From Bacteroidota bacterium (lineage in GTDB: Bacteria; Bacteroidota; Bacteroidia; Cytophagales; Cyclobacteriaceae): a stretch of DNA of 64,000 nt. Shown here piece after piece: positions 8,790-17,054 of the stretch. Each line of letters opens with the position of its first letter. Position 1 is the first letter of the stretch. The stretch covers positions 1 to 64,000 of the forward strand of contig JAFDYY010000004.1 of NCBI GenBank assembly GCA_018267195.1, written 5' to 3'. The translations under genes were made by a program, and so were the position numbers. Below the pieces are notes generated by a model. It did no database searches, was not told the DNA's origin, and saw only the letters and a list, made by a program, of their open reading frames with translations.

Positions 8790-10097
8790 ATGGCCATCGT
8801 TCAGCAAATTGTTTTTATAGGCACACTGACTGTAGCCGGCTTTTTCATCCGCCAGCGTGTGTTGCGCATTCGTGAAAATATTTTTTTAGGTAAAAAAAAA
8901 TCAATTCACGATCGTAGAAGGGAACGATTAAAAAATATGCTGCTGCTGGCATTTGGGCAAAAGAAAATGTTTAAGCGCCCACTGCCCGCTATTCTCCATT
9001 TTTTTATTTACATCGGTTTTTTGGTTATCAATCTGGAGGTGCTTGAGTTTGTAATAGATGGCATTCTTGGAACACACCGCATCTTGGCTCCTTACTTAGG
9101 CAGTATTTACCCTATTGCCACGAACGTGTTTGAGTTTTTGGCATTTGCTGTTTTAACGGCCTGTGTCATTTTTCTTGTCCGGAGAAATGTGCTAAAGATC
9201 CCCCGCTTTTGGTCGGCCGAGATGACCTCCTGGCCCCGGCTCGATGCTAACCTGATCCTGACCACCGAAATTGCTTTGATGTGCGCCATCTTTACCATGA
9301 ATGCCAGCGATCAGATTTTACAAACCCGCAGCGAACATTATGTAAACACGGGCGTTCTATTTCTCAGTTCGTACCTAATGCCCATTCTTCAACAAGCCGA
9401 CACCTCCACCCTTATTTTCATCGAACGTTTTTGTTGGTGGTTCCACATCGTAGGTATCCTCGGGTTTACACTCTATGTTACCTACTCCAAGCACCTGCAT
9501 ATTTTTATGGCTTTCCTTAATACATATTATGCCAAGCTGGAAGCGAAAGGGCACATCAATAATATGCCGGTAGTAACGAATGAAGTAAAGACGATGCTTG
9601 GCCTCGCCCCGGCCGCAGCAACTCCAACAGAACCCGGAAGATTTGGCGCCAAAGATGTAGTTGATTTAAGTTGGAATAATTTATTGGCGGCCTATTCATG
9701 CACCGAATGCGGACGGTGCACCAGCGAATGCCCGGCCAACCTGACCGGGAAAAAACTTTCGCCCCGTAAAATCATGATGGACACGCGTGACCGTCTGGAA
9801 GAAATCGGCAAAAGCCTGGATAAAAAAGGGAAGGGAGCAAATGACGGAAAATTTTTGTTGGGCGATTATATTTCCAAAGAAGAAATTAATGCCTGCACCA
9901 GTTGCAATGCTTGTGTGGAAGCTTGCCCGGTAATGATTAACCCATTAGAAATTATTTTAGAATTGAGACGATATGTAGCCATGGAAGAAAGCGGCTCGCC
10001 CGCATCCTGGAACGCTATGTTTCAAAATATTGAAACCAGTTTTGCCCCTTGGAAATTCTCTCCGGCCGACCGATTTAACTGGTCTAAACAAGAATGA
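8790..10097 (+). CDS. Membrane Fe-S protein, HdrE/HdrC-like (N-terminal half of a FadF/EMO-type oxidoreductase)
   Basis: The 435-residue protein has about five transmembrane helices in residues 1-250, resembling the cytochrome b subunit of nitrate reductase/HdrE, with several membrane histidines that could bind haem. A ferredoxin domain follows with two CxxCxxCxxxCP clusters: CTECGRCTSECP (around 307) and CTSCNACVEACP (around 371). The next gene supplies the cysteine-rich CCG domains. Together they equal the single-chain FadF/Rv0338c-type proteins proposed to pass electrons from electron-transfer flavoprotein to menaquinone during fatty-acid oxidation. That role is inferred from family resemblance; no etf genes lie in the window. 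Confidence 0.82.
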   Translation: MAIVQQIVFIGTLTVAGFFIRQRVLRIRENIFLGKKKSIHDRRRERLKNMLLLAFGQKKMFKRPLPAILHFFIYIGFLVINLEVLEFVIDGILGTHRILAPYLGSIYPIATNVFEFLAFAVLTACVIFLVRRNVLKIPRFWSAEMTSWPRLDANLILTTEIALMCAIFTMNASDQILQTRSEHYVNTGVLFLSSYLMPILQQADTSTLIFIERFCWWFHIVGILGFTLYVTYSKHLHIFMAFLNTYYAKLEAKGHINNMPVVTNEVKTMLGLAPAAATPTEPGRFGAKDVVDLSWNNLLAAYSCTECGRCTSECPANLTGKKLSPRKIMMDTRDRLEEIGKSLDKKGKGANDGKFLLGDYISKEEINACTSCNACVEACPVMINPLEIILELRRYVAMEESGSPASWNAMFQNIETSFAPWKFSPADRFNWSKQE

Positions 10098-10098
10098 A

Positions 10099-10875
10099 AT
10101 GAATGCACCAACCGTAGCCGATTTAGCCGCTAAAGGCGAAACCCCCGATGTGTTGTTTTGGGTAGGATGTGCCGGCTCGTTTGACGACCGTGCCAAGCGG
10201 GTAACCGTTGCCTTTGTTAAAATACTAAATGCCGTAGGGATAAAGTTTGCCGTACTAGGCACGGAAGAAGCCTGCACCGGAGATCCGGCCCGAAGAGCCG
10301 GCAATGAGTTTTTGTTTCAAATGCAAGCCATGAACAACATTCAGGTACTGAATGGCTATAGCATAAAAAAAATTGTTACGGCTTGCCCGCATTGTTTCAA
10401 TACAATAAAAAATGAATACCCCGACCTGGGCGGTACCTACGAGGTCATTCATCACGCCACATTTTTACAACAACTGATTAATGACGGAAAAATTAAACTG
10501 AAAGAAGGAGGTGCCTTTAAGGGCAAAAAAATTACCTACCATGATTCGTGCTATTTGGGCCGGGCCAATAATATCTATGAAGCTCCGCGCGAAGTACTTC
10601 AGGCACTGGATGCCGATTTGGTAGAAATGAAACGCTGCCGCACCACCGGTTTATGCTGCGGAGCGGGAGGTGCACAAATGTTTAAAGAACCGGAAAAAGG
10701 GAAAAAGGACATCAACGTAGAGCGAGCAGAAGAAGCATTGGGCACAGGGGCAACTACCATAGCGGTGGCCTGCCCTTTCTGCATGACCATGATGACGGAT
10801 GGTGTAAAAAACAAAGAGAAAGAAGCCGAGGTAAAAGTGAAAGACCTGGCCGAACTAATTGCCGAATCGCTCTGA
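10099..10875 (+). CDS. Cysteine-rich CCG-domain protein, HdrB-like (C-terminal half of a FadF/EMO-type oxidoreductase)
   Basis: The start is the ATG at 10099, one base after the upstream stop; an earlier in-frame ATG at 10030 lies inside the upstream gene. The 258-residue protein has two cysteine-rich repeats. The first is VGCAGSF, EEACTGDPARRAG and ACPHC, where the usual CCG is ACTG, as in FadF-type proteins. The second is canonical: DSCYLGR, LCCGAGG and CPFC. These motifs bind a noncubane or [4Fe-4S] cluster in the HdrB/HdrD family. It should form a complex with the membrane Fe-S protein encoded just upstream. It is convergent with the nucleoside permease. Confidence 0.85.
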   Translation: MNAPTVADLAAKGETPDVLFWVGCAGSFDDRAKRVTVAFVKILNAVGIKFAVLGTEEACTGDPARRAGNEFLFQMQAMNNIQVLNGYSIKKIVTACPHCFNTIKNEYPDLGGTYEVIHHATFLQQLINDGKIKLKEGGAFKGKKITYHDSCYLGRANNIYEAPREVLQALDADLVEMKRCRTTGLCCGAGGAQMFKEPEKGKKDINVERAEEALGTGATTIAVACPFCMTMMTDGVKNKEKEAEVKVKDLAELIAESL

Positions 10876-10891
10876 TCCGGCTTGCCTACCT

Positions 10892-12067
10892 CTAGGCTTC
10901 TCTTTTTTCTTTGAAGAATAATATAAAATAAACCAACACGACCAGGGCGATGTAGGCCGGCACTAACCAGATATGTTGCCAAGAGTGTTTTCCATCCACT
11001 AAATAATTGTCTGCGGTAAGCCCCGAAAACCAGGTGCCGATAAACATACCCAATCCGTACGTGGCAAAAGTGAAGAGCCCTTGTGCGGCACTTTTAATCT
11101 TTTCTCCCGCTCTCTTTTCGGTGTACATATAGCCCGTTACAAAAAAGAAATCATAACAAACACCATGAAGAACTATGCCCGCGTAAAGCATCCACAGGTT
11201 GGCTTCCAGATTGCCAAAAGCAAAACAGAGGTAGCGCAGTATCCAGGCAGAAATACCTACAATCAAAATATTTTTTACACCGATCTGATTAAACAGGAAT
11301 GGGATCGCTAAAATAAATAACGCTTCCGAAAACTGACCCAACGTCATTTTAAAGGCAGTACCCTCCAGCCCGATTTCATTAAGAAACACATTGGCAAATC
11401 CGTAATAAAACGACAACGGAATACATACCAGAATAGCGGCAATAAAAAATACGAGGTATGATTTTTCTTTGAGCAGCACAAACGCTTCGGTGCCGATGGC
11501 GCTGCCAGCCGATTTGCCCTTGGGAGGCGTATCGGGCAACACAAATGAAATGAGTCCTAACCCGGCCGAAACAATGGCCGCCATGTAAAAGGTGTACGGT
11601 GTTTTCTCTATACCCAGCAACGTAATCAGTCCTCCGGCTATAATCCATCCAACAGTACCAAATACCCGGATCCACGGAAATTGTTTGCCGGGGTCAGTCA
11701 TTTGCTGAAAGGCAATACTGTTGCTCAGGGCTATCGTGGGCATATACAGCAACGAATAGGCCACGATCATCCAATAAAAATATGTATTGTTAGAAATTTG
11801 AGTAGCCGTATAAAGTAAAACCCCTCCTAAGATATGGAGTACACCCATGATGCGTTGGGCAGCAAAAAAACGATCGGCCACCATGCCCACAAAAAAAGGT
11901 GAAATCATAGTGGCAATGGCCAGCGCACTATAGGCCGCCCCGATCTGCAAGCCCGATGAATGAAGGAACTCACTCATGTAGGTGCCCATGGTAACATACC
12001 AGGCGCCCCAAATAAAATACTGGAGCAGCATCATCAGCGAAAGCTTGGCAAAGACGGCAGACTTCAT
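10892..12067 (-). CDS. Nucleoside:H+ symporter family MFS permease
   Basis: This 391-residue, roughly twelve-helix protein matches the nucleoside:H+ symporter (NupG/XapB) family. It starts with KLSLMMLLQYFIWGAWYVTMGTYM and has the typical PWIRVFGTVGWIIAGG and ALSNSIAFQQM segments. It should import nucleosides across the inner membrane. It lies 79 bases downstream of gldB on the same strand. The deoxynucleoside kinase divergent from gldB could use its substrates, but this is only a neighbourhood argument. The C terminus ends in a basic KEKREA tail. Confidence 0.85.
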   Translation of the reverse strand: MKSAVFAKLSLMMLLQYFIWGAWYVTMGTYMSEFLHSSGLQIGAAYSALAIATMISPFFVGMVADRFFAAQRIMGVLHILGGVLLYTATQISNNTYFYWMIVAYSLLYMPTIALSNSIAFQQMTDPGKQFPWIRVFGTVGWIIAGGLITLLGIEKTPYTFYMAAIVSAGLGLISFVLPDTPPKGKSAGSAIGTEAFVLLKEKSYLVFFIAAILVCIPLSFYYGFANVFLNEIGLEGTAFKMTLGQFSEALFILAIPFLFNQIGVKNILIVGISAWILRYLCFAFGNLEANLWMLYAGIVLHGVCYDFFFVTGYMYTEKRAGEKIKSAAQGLFTFATYGLGMFIGTWFSGLTADNYLVDGKHSWQHIWLVPAYIALVVLVYFILFFKEKREA

Positions 12068-12146
12068 AATACTATTATTTTTTTGTGAACGTAGAAAATA
12101 ATTTCCACTCCATCAATGCCAATGAAAGAAAGGTTGCCACTGACCC

Positions 12147-13148
12147 TTACCGGTTTTCGGGCCGGTACTTCGAACCCTTAAATATTTTTTGGGCATCCCC
12201 GGTTCCCATTAACTGTATGAGCGATACCGAGGGGTTTTCCTTCATATAAGCCTTTACCATTTTCCACCCTACCCAAGTGGCGATCCGCCCTGGGCAATCA
12301 TTGCCAATTTCGTAGGTTTTAGGTCGCTCGTTCAGGTATCGTTGTTTAATCTGCTGGTTGGTAGAAAACAAAGCCTCTTCTTCGATCAGTTTTTTCCAGA
12401 TTACATCCTGGTTGGCTTCGGCACCGGCTATCTCCCGGCCGGTGTATCCTATAAAAATGCTATCGGGCGCGCAGGGTAACATTTGCTTGGCAAAATAATA
12501 GGCCTTTCCATAGGCTATCATATCGGCCAGTACGGTTCGGTCTTCTAAGCGAGTTTGGTTATAACGGCTGTCTATGCCCAGCAATAAAAGACAGGAGGGC
12601 ACAATGTAGTTTTTTTCGTATCGCTGCAACATATATTGGTGCATGTTGGGGCGGTACTTGGCTTTCTTTCCCAAATAATAATCCAGCCCTACAATAATAA
12701 GCGAGTCGCTCACAAAGAGATCGCTTTCCAGCCCTGTAAGCACGGTTACCACGTGGGGCGGTTTAAAATCGGGATAGAAATGTTTGAGGTTAGAAAAGGC
12801 AGATTGAAATTCATTTTTTAATTCCGTTCCATCGCCAAATACCTTTTTTGTTTCCATCAAGAGAGTATCCATAGACGGATGCGAAAACCACCGGTAGTAG
12901 TGGTTAACAAAAGCTGAGTCGTTAGGATAATTTTTTCGGTGGAAAAAAATATCGGCTACGGCCAAATGGCGGGTAAAGAGATGCACTAATTCTTTTTTAC
13001 TGCGAATGGAAGGAAAAGAATCGTGCAGGGCCTCGTATGTAAAATTGACCGGTTTGTCGGGCGAATAGACACACGGTATTTCCGGCTCGCGGCTGCAAGA
13101 TAAAAGCCCCGCAGCGAAGGCTACCCAAACGAGTAGGATCTGCTTCAT
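12147..13148 (-). CDS. gldB: Gliding motility lipoprotein GldB
   Basis: This 333-residue protein has a lipoprotein signal ending at C18 (AFAAGLLSC). The body matches GldB: SLIIVGLDYYLGKK in the middle, DMIAYGKAYYFAKQMLP, then the signature C-terminal run PGRIATWVGWKMVKAYM and a final IFKGSKYRP. GldB is a lipoprotein required for gliding in Flavobacterium johnsoniae. Its exact role is unsettled, though it resembles DUF2268 zinc-protease folds. It is not next to other gld genes in this window; the downstream gene is a nucleoside permease and the divergent gene a nucleoside kinase. Confidence 0.9.
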   Translation of the reverse strand: MKQILLVWVAFAAGLLSCSREPEIPCVYSPDKPVNFTYEALHDSFPSIRSKKELVHLFTRHLAVADIFFHRKNYPNDSAFVNHYYRWFSHPSMDTLLMETKKVFGDGTELKNEFQSAFSNLKHFYPDFKPPHVVTVLTGLESDLFVSDSLIIVGLDYYLGKKAKYRPNMHQYMLQRYEKNYIVPSCLLLLGIDSRYNQTRLEDRTVLADMIAYGKAYYFAKQMLPCAPDSIFIGYTGREIAGAEANQDVIWKKLIEEEALFSTNQQIKQRYLNERPKTYEIGNDCPGRIATWVGWKMVKAYMKENPSVSLIQLMGTGDAQKIFKGSKYRPENR

Positions 13149-13214
13149 GCTATCATATATTAATCTTCAATATTAACAGAAATATGCTTGCCGAAATTTT
13201 ATTTACTGATGTGA

Positions 13215-13874
13215 ATGTCGATTTTTGAAAAATTATTTTTTTCGGTGACTAAAATTAAACACATCGCGGTTTCGGGAAATATCGGCTCGGGTAAAACCAC
13301 GCTGGCCGAAAAACTTTCGCGCCACTACGGATGGACTCCGTTGTACGAATCGGTTGACCACAACCCATACTTACGTGATTTTTACGAAGACATGGCGCGC
13401 TGGGCTTTTCACCTGCAGATTTATTTTCTCAACAGCCGGTTCACACAAATCAGGAATATCCGCGAAAGTCAAAAAACGATCATTCAAGACCGCACGATCT
13501 ACGAAGATGCCTACATCTTTGCCCGCAACCTGCACACGGCCGGGCACATTAACAGCCGCGATTACCAAAGCTACTTAGACCTGTTTCACTCCATGATCAA
13601 CTTTGTGCAGCCGCCCGATTTGCTCATCTACCTGAAAGCCGACATTCCGAAACTGGTTGATCAAATTCAAAAACGCAACCGCGATTTTGAATTCAACATT
13701 AAACTGGAATACCTGCGCTCGTTAAACGAACACTACGAAAAATGGATTGGCGAATACAACCTGGGCAAACTGCTGGTGGTCGATATGAACCGGATCGATT
13801 TTGTTAACAATACCGAAGACTTTTCTTCGATTGTCGGCAAAATAGACCTGGAGCTAAACAGTCTTTTCGGGTAG
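13215..13874 (+). CDS. Deoxynucleoside kinase
   Basis: This 219-residue kinase phosphorylates deoxynucleosides for nucleotide salvage. It has the P-loop GNIGSGKT (residues 21-28), the substrate-site E-S-x-x-x-NPYL segment after it, the DRTIYEDA stretch (dNK family D-R-S/T motif) and the lid KRNRDFEFNIKLEYL. Length and motifs fit the dNK/dGK-dAK family. I cannot tell which base it prefers. The stop codon TAG at 13872-13874 is directly followed by the reverse TAG of the convergent peptidase, so the two genes meet with no spacer. Confidence 0.9.
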   Translation: MSIFEKLFFSVTKIKHIAVSGNIGSGKTTLAEKLSRHYGWTPLYESVDHNPYLRDFYEDMARWAFHLQIYFLNSRFTQIRNIRESQKTIIQDRTIYEDAYIFARNLHTAGHINSRDYQSYLDLFHSMINFVQPPDLLIYLKADIPKLVDQIQKRNRDFEFNIKLEYLRSLNEHYEKWIGEYNLGKLLVVDMNRIDFVNNTEDFSSIVGKIDLELNSLFG

Positions 13875-16406
13875 CTATTGCCCTACCATAAACACCGCGT
13901 TGGCAAAAATCATTTTGCCGTTTTCCCAAAAACAACGGAAGGTGGGGTTATCTACCAGATACACTACTTGGCCTTTGCCTTTGTTCTCTACCCCAAACAC
14001 CAAGGAGTTTTCTAATTTCTTATTTACTTTATTCCCGGCAAACCCCATCACGGGTTTTTGTTTTCCTTTTAAGGTGCCCACGTTCCATCCATTTTCCAGA
14101 TAGCTGTAGTGCAGGTCGTTTGTGCGCAATGAATAGTAATAATTGCCCAACCCAAAGGCGAGCGGGTGAGTGTTGTCTAACGATACTTTATAGATCGCAC
14201 CAAAAATATTTTCGCTTAGTTGTTTTCGTTCGGCATCAGCGTACTTCATGGGGCCTTCTTTGGTCTTCGTATCTTTTTCATCTTTTTCGGCTTTCTTTTT
14301 GGCCTCGTCATCGACAAAAACTTTCAGTCCAAATTCTTTTTTATCGGCCAACTCAGCGGTGGCACCGGCCATTACAATCAGACGTCCGCCATCGTTTACC
14401 CAGCGATCCATGGTGCTGATCATGGCTTCATCAAACAACCGGTAGTTGCCATCGGGCACAATCAGCACATTGTATTTCCACCAGTCTATTCGTTTGGCGT
14501 AATCCGTACCGATTACACTTACCGGGTAATGAATCTGTTGCTCAAATAAATGCCACACTTCACCAAAATCTAATGACGACACCTGCTCGCCTCCGAGCAA
14601 CGCTACTTTCGGTTCTTTCAGGTAATTGATGTTGCCCGAGCCCAAGTCAACTCCCTTATCGGCAAAACCGGTAGGAGCCGCAAAAAATTTTCGACCATAC
14701 AGTTTGGCCAGAGCCTGCACCGTATTATCAAAGTCGGTAATTTTTTCATTGTTGCGGCGGGTAACGATGAGAGTGCCGCGGTCGAATGGCTGTGCCTGCA
14801 ACGTAAAGGGCTTGCCGGCCGTACGTACTTTAATTCCCTTTTTAATCAATGCGGCCAGGAACTCAACATCGTTCAGGCTTTGGTAAGTAAAGAGATACGC
14901 ATAAGGCTTGGTGCTTAGGGTTTGATAAACCATCGGCTTTGCTTCATAGGGTTTGGCTACAGCTATTTTTTCGTTCAGGGCATACGCGCTGAGGCCGTAA
15001 CTGTAAAATAAATTCCAGGCGGTAATATCGTAGGTAAGCGAGTCGGTAAGTTTGCTCACCGGTTCAAATACCGTAGTGATGAAGCGGCTCTTGGGCTGGT
15101 AGATATTGAAGAGGATATCGTCAGTAGAAACATTGACGTTGGCAAGAGATTGTGAATTGAAATCATATCCGCGGGTAGCTTTGGCTACAGCCGCATGGCC
15201 AAAGGTAATGTGGTGGGTGGTCATCCAGTCGGTAATCTTTTTTATTTTATCCGGGTTGTTATCGGCTTTGATTACGTATGTTTTATACGGGGCGGCCGGG
15301 TTGGTAGCGTTTTCGCGGAAGTATTTTTCAAACTCATCCACCAGGCGTGTGGCATTCTGCGAAGACACTTCGATGGTGCTCAGGCTGTTGGTAAAGTGGT
15401 GGGTGAGGCGGTCTTTCAGCGTAAGCGGGTCGCCTTCGGTAGTGGTAACGGAAAGCCCCGCGCCAATGCCGGCTTGCTCGTAGGTCATGCCGATGGCTCC
15501 GCTATACAGTGGGTAGGTATCGCCATAGCTGGGGTAGTACAGATCAAATTGTTCTTTGGTAAAATACAGCCACCCCTGTTCGTCAAAATATTTAGCGTTG
15601 TTTTTTCCGATGGCCGTCTGAAACTCGCGTTGCCAGGGGCTGATCACTTCATGAAAAGGTTCGGCCGCGGGGGCAAAGTAGTAAGGGGAGTTGTATCCTT
15701 GTTCATGAAAATCTACGTGCACATGGGGCATCCACTGGTTATAAATTTTTATACGGGCTTGCGATTCGGTTTGGGTTTCCCAAGCCCAGTCGCGGTTCAG
15801 GTCAAACAAATAATGGTTAGCCCGCCCGCCCGGCCAGGGTTCGCGGTGCTCGCGTGCTTGGGGGTCGCTGTTGGCGGGGGTGTTTCCATATTGGCTGTAA
15901 AAATTGGCATAGCGGTCGCGCCCATCGGGGTTGATGCACGGGTCAATAATAACCACGGTATTTTTCAGCCATTCTTTGGTTTTGGTATTGGCGGGGTTTA
16001 CTAATTCATAAATTGTTTTCATGGAAGCTTCCATGGAGTTGGCCTCGTTGCCATGCACGTTGTAGCTCAGCCACACCACGGCCATTTTGGTAGCGGGCGA
16101 CCCTTCGGCCAGCCCGGCACGCTTTAAATTATCTAGCCGGATTGACTCGATGTTTTTAAAATTTTCGGGCGAAGCCACGATGGCATAAATGAGCGGACGG
16201 TGTTCGTAGGTTTCGCCATACTGTTGAACAGACACCTGGGCCGGAACCGCCTGTGCTACTTGGTAAAAATATTCTACCATACGATAGTGCCTCGTAAACC
16301 GGTCGCCCAGGTCGTAGCCTAAAAATTCTTCGGGCGATTGAAGTTTGGATTGTGAAAAAACAAACAATGAAACAAAAATAAAAAGTGAAGTGAGGATTAT
16401 TTTCAT
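13875..16406 (-). CDS. Secreted M14-family zinc carboxypeptidase
   Basis: This 843-residue exported protein has a signal peptide (MKIILTSLFIFVSLFVFSQ). The M14 peptidase domain spans about 45-360. Zinc ligands are H118 and E121 in HGNE and probably H234 in DFHEQG; DPCINPDGRDRY and DLNRDWAWETQTE are also typical. A TYEQAG segment may hold the catalytic glutamate. Residues about 600-720 form a glutamine-amidotransferase-like flavodoxin fold (VALLGGEQVSS, NVLIVPDGNY, GGRLIVMAG), as in other large bacterial M14 enzymes. No clear T9SS C-terminal sorting domain is visible, so it is probably periplasmic or surface-exposed by another route. Confidence 0.88.
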   Translation of the reverse strand: MKIILTSLFIFVSLFVFSQSKLQSPEEFLGYDLGDRFTRHYRMVEYFYQVAQAVPAQVSVQQYGETYEHRPLIYAIVASPENFKNIESIRLDNLKRAGLAEGSPATKMAVVWLSYNVHGNEANSMEASMKTIYELVNPANTKTKEWLKNTVVIIDPCINPDGRDRYANFYSQYGNTPANSDPQAREHREPWPGGRANHYLFDLNRDWAWETQTESQARIKIYNQWMPHVHVDFHEQGYNSPYYFAPAAEPFHEVISPWQREFQTAIGKNNAKYFDEQGWLYFTKEQFDLYYPSYGDTYPLYSGAIGMTYEQAGIGAGLSVTTTEGDPLTLKDRLTHHFTNSLSTIEVSSQNATRLVDEFEKYFRENATNPAAPYKTYVIKADNNPDKIKKITDWMTTHHITFGHAAVAKATRGYDFNSQSLANVNVSTDDILFNIYQPKSRFITTVFEPVSKLTDSLTYDITAWNLFYSYGLSAYALNEKIAVAKPYEAKPMVYQTLSTKPYAYLFTYQSLNDVEFLAALIKKGIKVRTAGKPFTLQAQPFDRGTLIVTRRNNEKITDFDNTVQALAKLYGRKFFAAPTGFADKGVDLGSGNINYLKEPKVALLGGEQVSSLDFGEVWHLFEQQIHYPVSVIGTDYAKRIDWWKYNVLIVPDGNYRLFDEAMISTMDRWVNDGGRLIVMAGATAELADKKEFGLKVFVDDEAKKKAEKDEKDTKTKEGPMKYADAERKQLSENIFGAIYKVSLDNTHPLAFGLGNYYYSLRTNDLHYSYLENGWNVGTLKGKQKPVMGFAGNKVNKKLENSLVFGVENKGKGQVVYLVDNPTFRCFWENGKMIFANAVFMVGQ

Positions 16407-16618
16407 AACGAATAATAGTTAAAAACTAAAGTTATAGAATTTTGTTCATGCAGAACCGGATTATTATATCTTTCACAAAAGATTTATGCGTGTCATTCTG
16501 AAAATCTATTTTTCTTGACTTAGTACATGCTTAATCGGGATCGGCTCTAAATAATACTTTATATTTTTTTAACGACTGAATCTTTTTTAGAAATATAGGC
16601 TGCCGTGTCTTGAGCTTG

Positions 16619-16660
16619 TGTCTCCATATTAACACAAACGTTTTGAAGGCCATGGAGACA
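16619..16660. repeat. Inverted repeat TGTCTCCAT / ATGGAGACA
   Basis: A perfect 9-base arm at 16619-16627 is repeated in reverse complement at 16652-16660, separated by 24 bases. There is no T-run on either side, so it is not a terminator. It could be a regulator site or RNA hairpin in the region upstream of the 81-residue membrane protein gene. Confidence 0.65.
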
Positions 16661-16685
16661 AATGTATTTTCAAAAAACTATTTAT

Positions 16686-16715
16686 TTGTATTGCGCAAAA
16701 CTTTTGATAACTTTA
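16686..16715 (+). promoter_or_regulatory. Promoter of the small membrane protein
   Basis: A TTG (16686-16688) is followed after 19 bases by TAACTTTA (16708-16715), which matches TAnnTTTG in all but the last base. The spacing is in the 17-23 base range of Bacteroidota housekeeping promoters. It lies 50 bases upstream of the ATG. Confidence 0.5.
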
Positions 16716-16765
16716 AGAAAATACCTCAATTAATTTTACCAAAACAAAACCTAATTTAAAAAACT

Positions 16766-17011
16766 ATGGAAAATCAGCAGGCACCGGTAATGACAACAAA
16801 AGATTGGCTCATCACTCAGCTTATTACTTTTATTCCCTTGGTAGGATTCATTATGCTGTTTGTCTGGGCGTTTGGTTCAGGAGAAAACCCTAATAAATCG
16901 AATTGGGCTAAGGCAGCTTTAATTTGGGTTGCTATTGGAACGGTTTTATTTATTTTGCTATGGGGAACAATTATTGGAGCTATTGTGGCTTCAGGTGGAA
17001 TGTCAAGATAA
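16766..17011 (+). CDS. Small two-helix membrane protein
   Basis: This 81-residue protein has two transmembrane segments (about 16-33 and 47-74) separated by the polar loop GSGENPNKSNWAK. Similar small proteins with the TxKDWLIT...IPLVGFIMLFVWAFGSG pattern are common in Bacteroidota and have no known function, as far as I recall. It has its own promoter candidate and is closed by a strong bidirectional terminator, so it is likely a single-gene unit. Confidence 0.8.
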   Translation: MENQQAPVMTTKDWLITQLITFIPLVGFIMLFVWAFGSGENPNKSNWAKAALIWVAIGTVLFILLWGTIIGAIVASGGMSR

Positions 17012-17019
17012 GAAAAACG

Positions 17020-17054
17020 AAAGAGGCTGTCTCAAAAGGGCAGCCTCTTTTTTT
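17020..17054 (+). terminator. Bidirectional terminator between the small membrane protein and uvrA
   Basis: AAAGAGGCTG (17020-17029) pairs perfectly with CAGCCTCTTT (17041-17050) across an 11-base loop and is followed by T residues. On the minus strand the stem is followed by CGTTTTTC, so it can also end uvrA, whose stop codon lies at 17053-17055 at its edge. Confidence 0.9.

Larger units (their letters stand above)
16407..16765. other. 359-base intergenic region with an inverted repeat and a promoter
   Basis: This AT-rich spacer between the divergent M14 peptidase and a small membrane protein contains a perfect 9-base inverted repeat (16619-16660) and a good promoter match for the downstream small gene (16686-16715). 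No reading frame with coding character is seen. Confidence 0.6.

Noticed and set aside
10030-10098. Earlier start for the CCG-domain protein
   Set aside because: This ATG lies 68 bases inside the upstream gene and the residues have no family resemblance. The ATG at 10099 fits the family start and the operon spacing.
15195-16004. 269-codon open frame on the plus strand
   Set aside because: It is antisense to the clear M14 carboxypeptidase and shows only shadow-type composition (many G, V and F) without a domain.
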